Shown in pieces: positions 25,236-33,306 of a stretch of DNA of 35,947 bases (its first letter is position 1; each line of letters opens with the position of its first letter). The DNA comes from Negativicutes bacterium (lineage in GTDB: Bacteria; Bacillota; Negativicutes; Sporomusales; JAOACF01). The stretch covers positions 1-35,947 of the forward strand of contig JAOACF010000010.1 of the NCBI GenBank assembly GCA_026417995.1, given 5' to 3'. Made by a program: the position numbers and the translations under genes. Below the pieces are notes generated by a model that made no database searches, had not been told where the DNA came from, and was given only the letters and a program-made list of their open reading frames with translations.

Positions 25236-26477
25236 TTATGCCCTGCTTAAATAAGCCGCCTGCTCCGGCGACAACTGATCAATATCAATACCCATTGCCT
25301 TTAGCTTAAGCGCAGCCACTCTGCTGTCGACCTCAGGCGGAACCTCATACACCTTGGCCGGCATATTTTGGTAGTTATTGGCAATATGAATAACTGACAG
25401 CGCCTGCAAGGCAAAGGACAAGTCCATGATTTCTGTCGGATGACCGTCACCTGCGGCTAGATTAACCAGGCGACCTTCGGCCAGAAGATAGATTTTGCGG
25501 CCATCTGCCAGACAGAATTCCTCGACATTGCGCCGTACGCGCCGTCGTGCTACAGCCAGTGAATTTAAATCTGCCTTATTGATTTCCACGTCAAAGTGAC
25601 CCGCATTGGCCAGGATAGCGCCATGTTTCATCTCTTTAATGTGTTCGGCGCGAATTACGTCAATGCAGCCGGTCAGGGTAACAAAAAAGTCGCCAACACG
25701 GGCGGCCTCCTGCATCGGCAGCACCTTAAACCCGTCAAAAACCGCTTCAATTGCTTTTACCGGATCGATTTCGGTGATAATCACGTTAGCGCCCAAACCT
25801 TTGGCCCGCATGGCCACACCTTTGCCGCACCAGCCGTAACCGGCCACAACCACCGTTTTGCCGGCGACCGTCAAGTTGGTGCTGCGCATGATTCCGTCCC
25901 AGGTAGATTGTCCGGTACCGTACCGGTTATCAAATAAATATTTGCAATAAGTGTCGTTTACGGCAACCATCGGGAATTTGAGGCGCCCCTCGGCTTCAAG
26001 CGCACGCAGTCGAATAACCCCGGTAGTCGTTTCTTCCGACCCTCCCAGGATGTTCGCCGCCAGATCGCTGCGTTCGCCGTGCAGCAGTGCAACCAGATCG
26101 CCGCCGTCGTCAACGATTATGTCCGGACGCGTATCCAACGCTTTATGCAAAAAGTTGTCATACTCTGCCGCCGTGCAGTCATACCAGGCAAAAACCTTAA
26201 CTCCCTGGCTGGCGAGCGCAGCGGCTACATCATCCTGAGTTGACAGAGGATTGCTGCCGGTAACGGCCACATCGGCTCCCGCTTGCTGCAATAAGAGGGC
26301 GAGATAGGCCGTCTTGGCCTCAAGATGCATGGTCACTGCTACTTTTTTGCCTGCCAGCGGACGCGATGCGATAAACTCTGTGCTTAATACATTGAGTACC
26401 GGCATAAATTCCTTAACCCAGTTAATTTTCTCCATCCCCTGCGGCGCAAGGGCCATATCTCTCACTAAAGACTGCAT
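25236..26477 (-). CDS. ahcY: Adenosylhomocysteinase-like enzyme, possibly S-inosylhomocysteine hydrolase
   Basis: 413 residues, the short archaeal/Thermotoga type. The NAD site is [25 protein letters not shown] and the DNRYGTGQS loop are family hallmarks. The adenine-contact segment, HMTVET in the human enzyme (Thr57, Glu59), reads HLEAKT here (Glu53, Lys55). This and the mtaD neighbour suggest the substrate may be S-inosylhomocysteine, as reported for a Methanocaldococcus enzyme. It releases homocysteine for methionine recycling. It lies 3 nt after mtnA, with AGGTGG inside the mtnA end as RBS. Confidence 0.9.
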   Translation of the reverse strand: MQSLVRDMALAPQGMEKINWVKEFMPVLNVLSTEFIASRPLAGKKVAVTMHLEAKTAYLALLLQQAGADVAVTGSNPLSTQDDVAAALASQGVKVFAWYDCTAAEYDNFLHKALDTRPDIIVDDGGDLVALLHGERSDLAANILGGSEETTTGVIRLRALEAEGRLKFPMVAVNDTYCKYLFDNRYGTGQSTWDGIMRSTNLTVAGKTVVVAGYGWCGKGVAMRAKGLGANVIITEIDPVKAIEAVFDGFKVLPMQEAARVGDFFVTLTGCIDVIRAEHIKEMKHGAILANAGHFDVEINKADLNSLAVARRRVRRNVEEFCLADGRKIYLLAEGRLVNLAAGDGHPTEIMDLSFALQALSVIHIANNYQNMPAKVYEVPPEVDSRVAALKLKAMGIDIDQLSPEQAAYLSRA

Positions 26478-26480
26478 AAC

Positions 26481-27524
26481 TTATTCGCCACCTTTCTTAA
26501 CTTGAAGCCGCTTGATCGCCTGGTCAAAGGGCGCCCTGAGCACGCCATGCTCGGTAATAACCCCGCTGACCAAGTAATGCGGCGTGACATCAAACGCCGG
26601 GTTGAATACTTCCACATCCTGAGGGGCGATACGCACCCCGCCCAGTGTTGTAACCTCATCCGGCTTCCGTTCCTCGATAGTAATATCCTCACCGCTCGCG
26701 ATGGTAAAATCGAAAGTCGAAACGGGGGCTGCGACATAGAAAGGTATACCGTGCTCTTTGGCCAGTACGGCGACGCTGTAAGTTCCGATTTTATTAGCAA
26801 CATCCCCGTTGAGCGCAATCCGGTCCGCCCCGACAATTACAGCCTGAACCAGCTTCCGTTTCATGACCCAACCAGCCATATTATCGGTAATCAGCGTTAC
26901 TGGTATCCCTTCTCGCTGTAACTCCCATGCCGTAAGTCTGGCTCCCTGCAGCAATGGTCGGGTTTCATCGGCATACACGCGGACAATCTTTTGCTGCCTC
27001 CAAGCCTCGCGGATTACTCCCAGGGCTGTGCCAAAGGCCACGGTGGCCAGCGCTCCGGCATTGCAATGCGTGAGAACGGCCATTGGCTTCTCAAACAGTT
27101 CTGCACCATAGGCCGAGATACGCCCGTTAACGGCAGCGTCTTCCTCAGCGATGGCAAGCGCCTCCTGTTCAAGAGCATGTATAAGCGCTACTTCATCCCT
27201 TTCCGGCCGGAACCGGCTGGCGGTGGACAGCATGCGGTCAATCGCCCAAAATAAATTCACAGCGGTTGGTCGCGTTTGCCGCAATTCTTCAGCTATAGCC
27301 AACAGTTTCTCCCAAAAGCCGCCCGTTCCGGCAATCTCTTTGGCGCCGAGCACCAAGCCAAAAGCGGCTGCGGCGCCGATCGCGGGCGCGCCACGCACTT
27401 CCAGCCGGCGAATGGCTTCCGCTACCCTGCGGTAATCGGCGCATTCGATATATACAATGGAATGGGGAAGCTTCGTTTGATCTAGCAGCGTCAGGCAGCC
27501 GTCTCCCCAGGTAATTGAACGCAA
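26481..27524 (-). CDS. mtnA: 5-methylthioribose-1-phosphate isomerase
   Basis: Aldose-ketose isomerase turning 5-methylthioribose-1-P (or 5-deoxyribose-1-P) into the ribulose form. 347 residues, standard length. RGAPAIG (44-50), catalytic Cys154 in THCNAGALAT, and Asp234 in VGADRIALNGD. These separate it from eIF2B-like relatives. TTG start behind GGGGTGA. It sits 15 nt after mtnP and 3 nt before ahcY, and feeds the class II aldolase two genes on. Confidence 0.95.
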   Translation of the reverse strand: MRSITWGDGCLTLLDQTKLPHSIVYIECADYRRVAEAIRRLEVRGAPAIGAAAAFGLVLGAKEIAGTGGFWEKLLAIAEELRQTRPTAVNLFWAIDRMLSTASRFRPERDEVALIHALEQEALAIAEEDAAVNGRISAYGAELFEKPMAVLTHCNAGALATVAFGTALGVIREAWRQQKIVRVYADETRPLLQGARLTAWELQREGIPVTLITDNMAGWVMKRKLVQAVIVGADRIALNGDVANKIGTYSVAVLAKEHGIPFYVAAPVSTFDFTIASGEDITIEERKPDEVTTLGGVRIAPQDVEVFNPAFDVTPHYLVSGVITEHGVLRAPFDQAIKRLQVKKGGE

Positions 27525-27539
27525 TGCTTCGTCACCCCT

Positions 27540-28334
27540 TTATAATTTAAAGCCGCCATACTCGGCAAGCGCATGCAGGCAGGTGCAGTCGGCGCCGGGA
27601 TTGATTTTGCCGATTGCAGCCATAATCAATTTTTTAATTTTTTCAGCGTTATCCCGCATAGTGTCCAATACCTCGCCGTGCGTTAGCGGTAGCGGCGAAA
27701 TACCGGCGGCAAAATTAGTAACCATGGATACTGTTGCATAGCACATTTCCGCTTCACGGGCGAGCACTACTTCTGGTACGTTGGTCATTCCTACCAGATC
27801 GCCGCCTAATTTGGCGTACGCTCTGATTTCGGCGGGTGTTTCAAAGCGGGGACCTTCCGTGCATACATAGGTACCTTTCGGATGAATGCGTATGCCGGTC
27901 TCTTCCCCTGCTGCCAGCAGCACAGCACGCAACGTAGGGCAGTACGGCTCGGTGACATCGACATGGACTACCCCGCGCTCACCACCTTCGTAAAAAGTAT
28001 GATGTCGGCTTTTAGTGAAATCAAGAAACTGGTCCACCAGCACAAAATCGCCCGGTTTCATTTCAATGTTGAGCGATCCAACAGCGGTTGTAGCAACAAT
28101 CGCCTTGACACCAATCTTTTTCATAGCCCAGATATTAGCCCGATAGTTAATGAGATGAGGCGGTATCGAATGGCTGCTGCCATGCCGGGGGATAAAAGCC
28201 ACCGCTTTCCCTGCGTAGTCGCCCACTTTATATTTTACCTCGCCATAGGGTGTGGCAATTTCAGCTTCCCGTACATTGGCTAAAATCCGCGGGTCATATA
28301 CGCCCGTACCGCCAATAATTGCGATTTCAATCAT
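27540..28334 (-). CDS. mtnP: MTAP-family nucleoside phosphorylase, probably methylthioinosine-type
   Basis: 264 residues with MTAP/PNP signatures: IIGGTGVYD, phosphate site RHGSSHSIPPH, NYRAN, TTAVGSLN, GMTNVPE. The base-recognition position, Asp in adenine-specific MTAP (human TDYD), is Asn207 here (MVTNFAAG), as in 6-oxopurine enzymes. With mtaD in the same run it probably cleaves 5'-methylthioinosine (and 5'-deoxyinosine) to hypoxanthine and the sugar-1-phosphate used by MtnA. GAGGTGA lies 8 nt before ATG 28334; the track's GTG adds four residues. It heads the ten-gene run behind a ~165-nt leader. Confidence 0.9.
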   Translation of the reverse strand: MIEIAIIGGTGVYDPRILANVREAEIATPYGEVKYKVGDYAGKAVAFIPRHGSSHSIPPHLINYRANIWAMKKIGVKAIVATTAVGSLNIEMKPGDFVLVDQFLDFTKSRHHTFYEGGERGVVHVDVTEPYCPTLRAVLLAAGEETGIRIHPKGTYVCTEGPRFETPAEIRAYAKLGGDLVGMTNVPEVVLAREAEMCYATVSMVTNFAAGISPLPLTHGEVLDTMRDNAEKIKKLIMAAIGKINPGADCTCLHALAEYGGFKL

Positions 28335-28379
28335 GAATGCTGTCACCTCAACAAAATGTTTGTTTAAAACTGTTTTATT

Positions 28380-28490
28380 CTGTACTGCGGCTCAATTCCC
28401 TGCCAACACCGGCAGTTTTCACCTGCATCCGGCCTAATGCCGCCGACCTGGAGCAAATACCGTCTACCCGCCACTATATGGTTGAATTCG
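28380..28490 (-). promoter_or_regulatory. GC-rich leader with competing hairpins before mtnP
   Basis: On the minus strand GCGGC and GCCGC can enclose GCAG-GTGAAAA-CTGC. CTGCC-GGTGTT-GGCAG is a mutually exclusive alternative using the same CTGC. The GGTGAAAA loop recalls the cobalamin-riboswitch core, but the GCCACTG box is missing, so I do not assign a class. It is the only long leader in the operon. Confidence 0.35.
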
Positions 28491-28503
28491 AAAGCTTTAT
28501 GAT

Positions 28504-29433
28504 TTATCTGCTCCTGATTTCCTCATGCATTACCGCAAACTGTTCATCCAGCCACACATGACCAACGAACATAATTCTGCCGGGCGCAGCATAGCGAGGA
28601 TCAAAAATGAGCACATGCCAAAAAGCTCCTTCCTCCCGGACCTGATAGGCAAGATATCTGGCCCAACTGCGCATAATCCGGCCGGTTTCGCTGTCGGCGG
28701 CAGTGCGGACTGCCGGGTTGAACGATACATCCGGCACAAAAATGTCCTCGCTCACACCCCCGCGCCAAGTTACTTTTCCGCCACGAAAACCGTCAGGCGT
28801 CTCAACCATATAGCGCCACTCAGTAAGGCTGCCGATCGGAGGAGTTGCCAAAACTGTACCCGCATGCGGAAAAGAGTTTCGCAGGTCTTTGGCAATATCA
28901 TAATGAACATAAACCCTGAAGCTCAGATACCCCAGCATAATCACCAGCAAAAACACCAGGTGTCTTCGTGGGTTGCTCTTATGTCCTAGCCAAAGAAACA
29001 ACCCCAGCATTACCAGCAGATACGGATCAACGATCGGCAGAATATCCCAGGCGTATGGCAGGCGGCTCCAGGGGAGAAGCACTTTAGTGCCGTACGAAGT
29101 CATCAAGTCCAGAGTGCTGTGCAGCAACCCGGCCGCCAGCGTGAGACTCAGCAGACGCTTTCCCTCCAGAGACGGGCATATAGCTTTAAACGATAGTGTT
29201 ATAGTCAGGGCTAAAATCACTAGCCCCGGCAGCGAATGTGTGTACGTCCGATGCCACAGTAAATTGACCCCTGTCCCGTATATTGCCGAAATCATATCGG
29301 CATCAGGCAGTTCAGAAGCCAAAACCGTCGCCGCCAGCATCCATTTTTCGACCTTGCCGGATATTGTTCTTTCGGGCGGCGCCGTTAACTTATACAAACA
29401 GTATCCGGCAAGGCCGTGGGTAACGTTGTCCAT
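28504..29433 (-). CDS. DUF457/YdjM-like membrane-bound metal-dependent hydrolase
   Basis: 309 residues starting MDNVTHGLAGY. Histidines and acidic residues typical of the family: THGLAGY, LPDADMI, WHRTYTHSLPG and GLLHSTLDLMTSYG. Four to five transmembrane helices fill the first ~185 residues, and the last ~120 are soluble. Relatives are annotated as inner-membrane metal-dependent hydrolases (E. coli YdjM is LexA-regulated); the substrate is unknown. I see no SOS box here. GGAGG lies just before ATG 29433. It stands alone, behind the iorB terminator. Confidence 0.82.
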   Translation of the reverse strand: MDNVTHGLAGYCLYKLTAPPERTISGKVEKWMLAATVLASELPDADMISAIYGTGVNLLWHRTYTHSLPGLVILALTITLSFKAICPSLEGKRLLSLTLAAGLLHSTLDLMTSYGTKVLLPWSRLPYAWDILPIVDPYLLVMLGLFLWLGHKSNPRRHLVFLLVIMLGYLSFRVYVHYDIAKDLRNSFPHAGTVLATPPIGSLTEWRYMVETPDGFRGGKVTWRGGVSEDIFVPDVSFNPAVRTAADSETGRIMRSWARYLAYQVREEGAFWHVLIFDPRYAAPGRIMFVGHVWLDEQFAVMHEEIRSR

Positions 29434-29496
29434 GCATCCTCCGCTCAATTCACGTCATCGATAACAATAGTATATCCCGAACTGTCCGGGAATTCT

Positions 29497-29529
29497 AAAA
29501 TGCAAGGGGCCTCTTTCAGGCCCCTTGCA
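29497..29529 (-). terminator. Terminator embedded in the iorB stop region
   Basis: Minus strand TGCAAGGGGCCT, loop GAAAG, AGGCCCCTTGCA, then TTTTAG. The left arm encodes the last residues (QGA) and overlaps the iorB TGA. Confidence 0.9.
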
Positions 29530-30100
29530 TCTCCCATCCTTTGTTAAATGCAGCCAGGTTAACCGGAACCGACTTGTCGGAAACAGACGTCTTAATAGCC
29601 TCTTCCCAGACATGTTTATCAAAACCAAAAATTTTGGCAGCCACTCCAAGCAGCAGTACGTTAACTGCCCGAACTTCCCCTATTTGCCGCGCCGCTTCAA
29701 CTGCGTTAATTCGAACAACGGAAATACCAGCCTGCTCCAGGCGTTCATACACAGCTTCGGGGTAAGAAGCGGCACCAAGGATGACAGGAATCGGCGGAAT
29801 CTCCAGATCATTCACAACTATGACGCCGCCGGGCTTCAGATATTCCGCCCAGCGCAGCGCTTCGAGCTTTTCAAAAGCGATAATTAGGTCGGCTTGACCC
29901 ATTTCGACAAGCGGCGTATATACCTTATCCCCAAAACGCACATGAGTCACGACGCTGCCGCCGCGTTGCGCCATACCATGGACTTCCGACTGCTTAACAT
30001 CAAAACCGCTTAACCTAGCTGCTTCACCCAATACTTTGCTGGCAAGCAGCGTTCCCTGGCCTCCAACTCCGACAATGAGGGCATTAAACGGCTTGCCCAT
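29516..30100 (-). CDS. iorB: Indolepyruvate:ferredoxin oxidoreductase, beta subunit
   Basis: 194 residues of the gamma-domain type: NALIVGVGGQGTLLASKVLG, and HGMAQRGGSVVTHVR. With IorA it oxidises aryl pyruvates (from aromatic amino acids) to aryl-acetyl-CoA and reduced ferredoxin. Start ATG 30100 overlaps the iorA stop by 1 nt (TAATG), so the two are translationally coupled; the track's longer start is rejected. The 3' end doubles as a terminator arm. Confidence 0.93.
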   Translation of the reverse strand: MGKPFNALIVGVGGQGTLLASKVLGEAARLSGFDVKQSEVHGMAQRGGSVVTHVRFGDKVYTPLVEMGQADLIIAFEKLEALRWAEYLKPGGVIVVNDLEIPPIPVILGAASYPEAVYERLEQAGISVVRINAVEAARQIGEVRAVNVLLLGVAAKIFGFDKHVWEEAIKTSVSDKSVPVNLAAFNKGWEMQGA

Positions 30101-31833
30101 TATATTCCCGCCTTTCCGATAGCTGAAAATTTGCAAACCTGAACGCATACGCCGCAGCCGTTACATAAAGCTTCGTTAATACTAACTTTGCCAGGTTTAT
30201 TTTCAAGAGCAGGACACCCCAGTTTAAGACACATCTTGCAGTATTTGCACTGCTCATTGACTATATAACCGGTGCGGTGCTTTTCTTTTTCAATAAGGGC
30301 GCATGGCTGCCGGGTAATAACTACCGCCGGCTCGCCGCAATTTAGCGCTGCACGGAGCGCTTTCTCGACCTCGTCCAAATCCATGGCATTAACAATCCAT
30401 ACTTTTTCCACGCCGCATGCCCGTACCAGCGCTTCGAGATTAACCTGACGTACAGGCTCCCCTTTAATGGTAAACCCTGTCCCAGGATGATGCTGGTGCC
30501 CTGTCATTCCGGTAATGGAGTTGTCCAAGATAACCAAGGTTAATATTCCTTTATTATATACCACATCCATTAAGCCGGTCACACCGGAGTGCAGAAAGGT
30601 TGAATCGCCGATTGTCGCCACTACTTTCTTGTCAGGCCGCATTTTCGCTATGCCCATGGCATTGCCAATGCTTGCTCCCATACAGACGCATGTCTCGACT
30701 GCGCTTAACGGCGGCAAAACTCCCAAGCTGTAGCAGCCAATATCACTGGTAACGATAGCACCAAGCTTATTGATGATATAAAACACGCCGCGGTGCGGGC
30801 AGCCGGGACAAAGAACCGGCGGACGAACCGGGATATCTGACGCTAAAGCTGGATTGCCAGCGTTCTCGCCTAACAACTTCTGCCGGATGATCGCCGCTGA
30901 TAGCTCTCCAATCCGTGGAAACAATTCCTTGCCGATCACTTTAAGACCGAGGGCTTTTATCTGCTCTTCAAGAAATGGCTCGCCTTCTTCAATAACGTAA
31001 ACCACCGGATGGGCAGCGATAAATTCACGGATTAATGTATCCGGTAGCGGAAATGTCAGGCTTAATTTCAGATAGGTAGCGCGGTCGCCCAAAGCTTCAC
31101 GGGCATATTGATAAGCGATACCACTGGTGATTACGGCAAACTCCGCCCCATTCCCCTCCACCCTATTACCGGGAAAAGTATTCGCATATTCCGCCAGCCT
31201 GCCGAGGCGCTCCTCAAGCGAAAGCCGTAGTTTTCTTGCATTAGCCGGGATGACTACGTATTTCGCAACATTTTTCTCATAGTTTTTTAGCGGCAACTCG
31301 CAGCGCTCGCCCATTTCAACAAGACCCTTGGAATGCGAAATACGGGTTGTAGTACGCAGCATGACCGGCATATCAAACGTCTCACTGATCTCCAGGCCGG
31401 CAGCTACGAAATCTTTGGCCTCCTGGCTGTCCGAGGGCTCTAACAGCGCAATCTTCATAAATTTGGCGTAATAGCGGTTATCTTGTTCATTCTGCGAGCT
31501 GTGCATGCCTGGGTCATCGGCGGACACCAAAATAAAACCGCCGTTAACGCCGGTATACGCAAACGAAAACATAGGGTCAGCCGCAACGTTCACTCCCACA
31601 TGCTTCATAGCGGCAATCGCTCTCGCGCCAGCAATCGATGCGCCTTGCGCTACCTCTACCGCGACTTTTTCGTTGGGAGCCCATTCACAGTAAATTTCAT
31701 CATACTGTGCCATGTTTTCCAGTATCTCGGTGCTGGGCGTGCCGGGGTAAGCGCAGGCTGCCCGTACACCTGCTTCGTAAGCGCCGCGGGCAATTGCTTC
31801 ATTGCCAGATAACAGCCTCTTAATAGAAAACAC
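30100..31833 (-). CDS. iorA: Indolepyruvate:ferredoxin oxidoreductase, alpha subunit
   Basis: 577 residues. The N-terminal pyrimidine domain (GNEAIARGAYEAGVRAACAYPG) is followed by the TPP domain (CPGCPHRG; GDSTFLHSG; DNSITGMTGHQHHPG). A C-terminal ferredoxin domain has two cysteine sets (CKYCKMCLKLGCP and CNGCGVCVQVC); the first has an extra residue before its last Cys, as usual for IorA. GTG start with GAAGG only a few nt away, so the exact start is uncertain. This is a second 2-oxoacid:ferredoxin oxidoreductase in the window, pointing to amino-acid fermentation or ferredoxin-based synthesis. Confidence 0.95.
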   Translation of the reverse strand: MFSIKRLLSGNEAIARGAYEAGVRAACAYPGTPSTEILENMAQYDEIYCEWAPNEKVAVEVAQGASIAGARAIAAMKHVGVNVAADPMFSFAYTGVNGGFILVSADDPGMHSSQNEQDNRYYAKFMKIALLEPSDSQEAKDFVAAGLEISETFDMPVMLRTTTRISHSKGLVEMGERCELPLKNYEKNVAKYVVIPANARKLRLSLEERLGRLAEYANTFPGNRVEGNGAEFAVITSGIAYQYAREALGDRATYLKLSLTFPLPDTLIREFIAAHPVVYVIEEGEPFLEEQIKALGLKVIGKELFPRIGELSAAIIRQKLLGENAGNPALASDIPVRPPVLCPGCPHRGVFYIINKLGAIVTSDIGCYSLGVLPPLSAVETCVCMGASIGNAMGIAKMRPDKKVVATIGDSTFLHSGVTGLMDVVYNKGILTLVILDNSITGMTGHQHHPGTGFTIKGEPVRQVNLEALVRACGVEKVWIVNAMDLDEVEKALRAALNCGEPAVVITRQPCALIEKEKHRTGYIVNEQCKYCKMCLKLGCPALENKPGKVSINEALCNGCGVCVQVCKFSAIGKAGI

Positions 31834-31890
31834 CCCTTCAACGAATAATGATAGATTTTTCGCGACTCTGCTTAAATTATCCTGCTAAAA

Positions 31891-32307
31891 CTATAAATTT
31901 ACCCCAACCAGGCCGCCCAACGCCCCTGCGGCGATACCGGCGCCAAATTTATTAGCAAGCACTAGCAGGGATATTGTCTCTTTATTTATTTCCATGCCGA
32001 TGCCAACCGAAATAATTACATACAATACCCCAACGGCTACACCAATTACCAGACCTTTGGCTCCTGCTTTTTGCGCCGCATAAGCGCTCCCAGCAAAGAT
32101 GCTGAGCATTGTAACAGCTACCATGATATATTGCAGGTACTGATCGATATAAATATTCTCTGCCAATAAGCCAAATATTGACAAAAACACGGTAAGTATG
32201 ACCGATATTCCCAGGCTAACCAAAACGCCTTTGCCGATCAGCACCGGAATGCTGACAGCCACCGGCTGCCTGGCAGTATAGCGTGTACGCCTCACAAGTT
32301 TGGACAC
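31891..32307 (-). CDS. TIGR04086-type four-helix membrane protein
   Basis: 138 residues, four hydrophobic helices with many small residues (GVLVSLGISVILTVFLSIF; AGAKGLVIGVAVGVLYVI), the pattern of the TIGR04086/YrzE family of unknown function found in spore-forming Firmicutes. The N-terminus is basic (VRRTRYTARQ). GTG 32307 has AGGGGG 6 nt upstream; the track's TTG 32325 lies inside that RBS. It is probably monocistronic, with terminators of surE upstream. Confidence 0.72.
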   Translation of the reverse strand: MSKLVRRTRYTARQPVAVSIPVLIGKGVLVSLGISVILTVFLSIFGLLAENIYIDQYLQYIMVAVTMLSIFAGSAYAAQKAGAKGLVIGVAVGVLYVIISVGIGMEINKETISLLVLANKFGAGIAAGALGGLVGVNL

Positions 32308-32348
32308 ACCGATCCCCCTCCCCAATTATGGTTATTGTAAATGTATGC

Positions 32349-32386
32349 AAAAAGCGGGCGTTTATACCTAAAGGCAATTTGCCCGC
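32349..32386 (-). terminator. Second terminator downstream of surE (long loop)
   Basis: GCGGGC/GCCCGC with a 21-nt loop, followed by TTTTTG on the minus strand. It follows the first terminator directly, giving a tandem pair. Confidence 0.55.
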
Positions 32387-32388
32387 AT

Positions 32389-32419
32389 GAAAAAAGAACT
32401 GGCTATAATCGCCAGTTCT
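32389..32419 (-). terminator. Terminator overlapping the surE stop codon
   Basis: Minus strand AGAACTGGC, loop GATTATA (contains the TAG stop), GCCAGTTCT, then TTTTTT. The stem encodes the last residues NW. Confidence 0.88.
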
Positions 32420-33161
32420 CAATCTCTTTCATAATACTATAGTGCGTTAAATCGAAATGCACCGGCGTAACTGAAATATAACCGGCTTTAACAGCGGCAA
32501 CGTCGCTGTCCTCGCCGTTATCACTGTCAATAGGCTCGCCACCCATCCAGTAGTACATACGGCCGCGGGGATCGAAGCGGCGCTGAAATATATTTGCATA
32601 CTGCACAACGCCCAGTTTGGCCACTTTAACGCCTCTAATATCTGTCTCAGGCAAATCCGGAACATTGACGTTCAAAAGGGTACGCGGCGGAAGTGACTGT
32701 TTTTCCAGCACCGTTTGCACCAGCCGCACTGTAAACCTGGCGGCTACGGAAAAATTGCGGGACTGCCAGCTATTCAGCGACACGGCAATTGCCGGAAAAC
32801 CGTACAAGGCACCTTCAATTGCGGCGCTCACTGTTCCCGAGTAGAGAACATCGGTGCCGAGGTTGGGGCCGTGGTTAACGCCGGATACTATAATATCAGG
32901 AGGCTCATCGAGCAGTGCCTCCACGGCGATTTTTACGCAGTCGGTCGGCGTACCGTCCACACGCCAGCCGCATACCCGCGGGTGATTAATACAGTATTCA
33001 TCAACCCGGATCGGATGATGAACGGTGATGGCCTGGCTGGTGGCGCTACGTTCACTCACCGGGGCTACCACCGTTACTTCACCAATCTCAGACAGTGATT
33101 GCCAGAGCGCTTGTATTCCGGAAGCGCCAATTCCGTCATCATTGGTCAACAAAATCCGCAT
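32403..33161 (-). CDS. surE: 5'/3'-nucleotidase SurE
   Basis: Metal-dependent nucleotidase acting on nucleoside 5'- and 3'-monophosphates. 252 residues. Hallmarks: MRILLTNDDG with the metal-binding Asp pair, APVSERSATSQAIT, DGTPTDCV and SGVNHGPNLGTDVLYSGTVSAA. GGAGGG lies 9 nt before ATG 33161; the 26-residue lead in the track is not real. It is separated from queE by 145 nt. It could dephosphorylate nucleotides for the purine salvage seen upstream, but it is also common alone. Confidence 0.96.
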   Translation of the reverse strand: MRILLTNDDGIGASGIQALWQSLSEIGEVTVVAPVSERSATSQAITVHHPIRVDEYCINHPRVCGWRVDGTPTDCVKIAVEALLDEPPDIIVSGVNHGPNLGTDVLYSGTVSAAIEGALYGFPAIAVSLNSWQSRNFSVAARFTVRLVQTVLEKQSLPPRTLLNVNVPDLPETDIRGVKVAKLGVVQYANIFQRRFDPRGRMYYWMGGEPIDSDNGEDSDVAAVKAGYISVTPVHFDLTHYSIMKEIENWRL

Positions 33162-33306
33162 CGAAAATTCCCTCCAAGTCGGCTTCACACAGATGTAATC
33201 TCCATCCCTTGAGGAGCGCATTCGGCTTAACAAAATCAAAGCTTTCGAGCCTCAACCATAAGGGCAATTTAGGTTTAGAAGCTAAAACTTCTCTGACCAT
33301 TCTTCT

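Noticed and set aside
28380-28490. Cobalamin riboswitch before mtnP
   Set aside because: Only the GGTGAAAA loop fits; the conserved GCCACTG box and the GGGAA element in the right order are missing.
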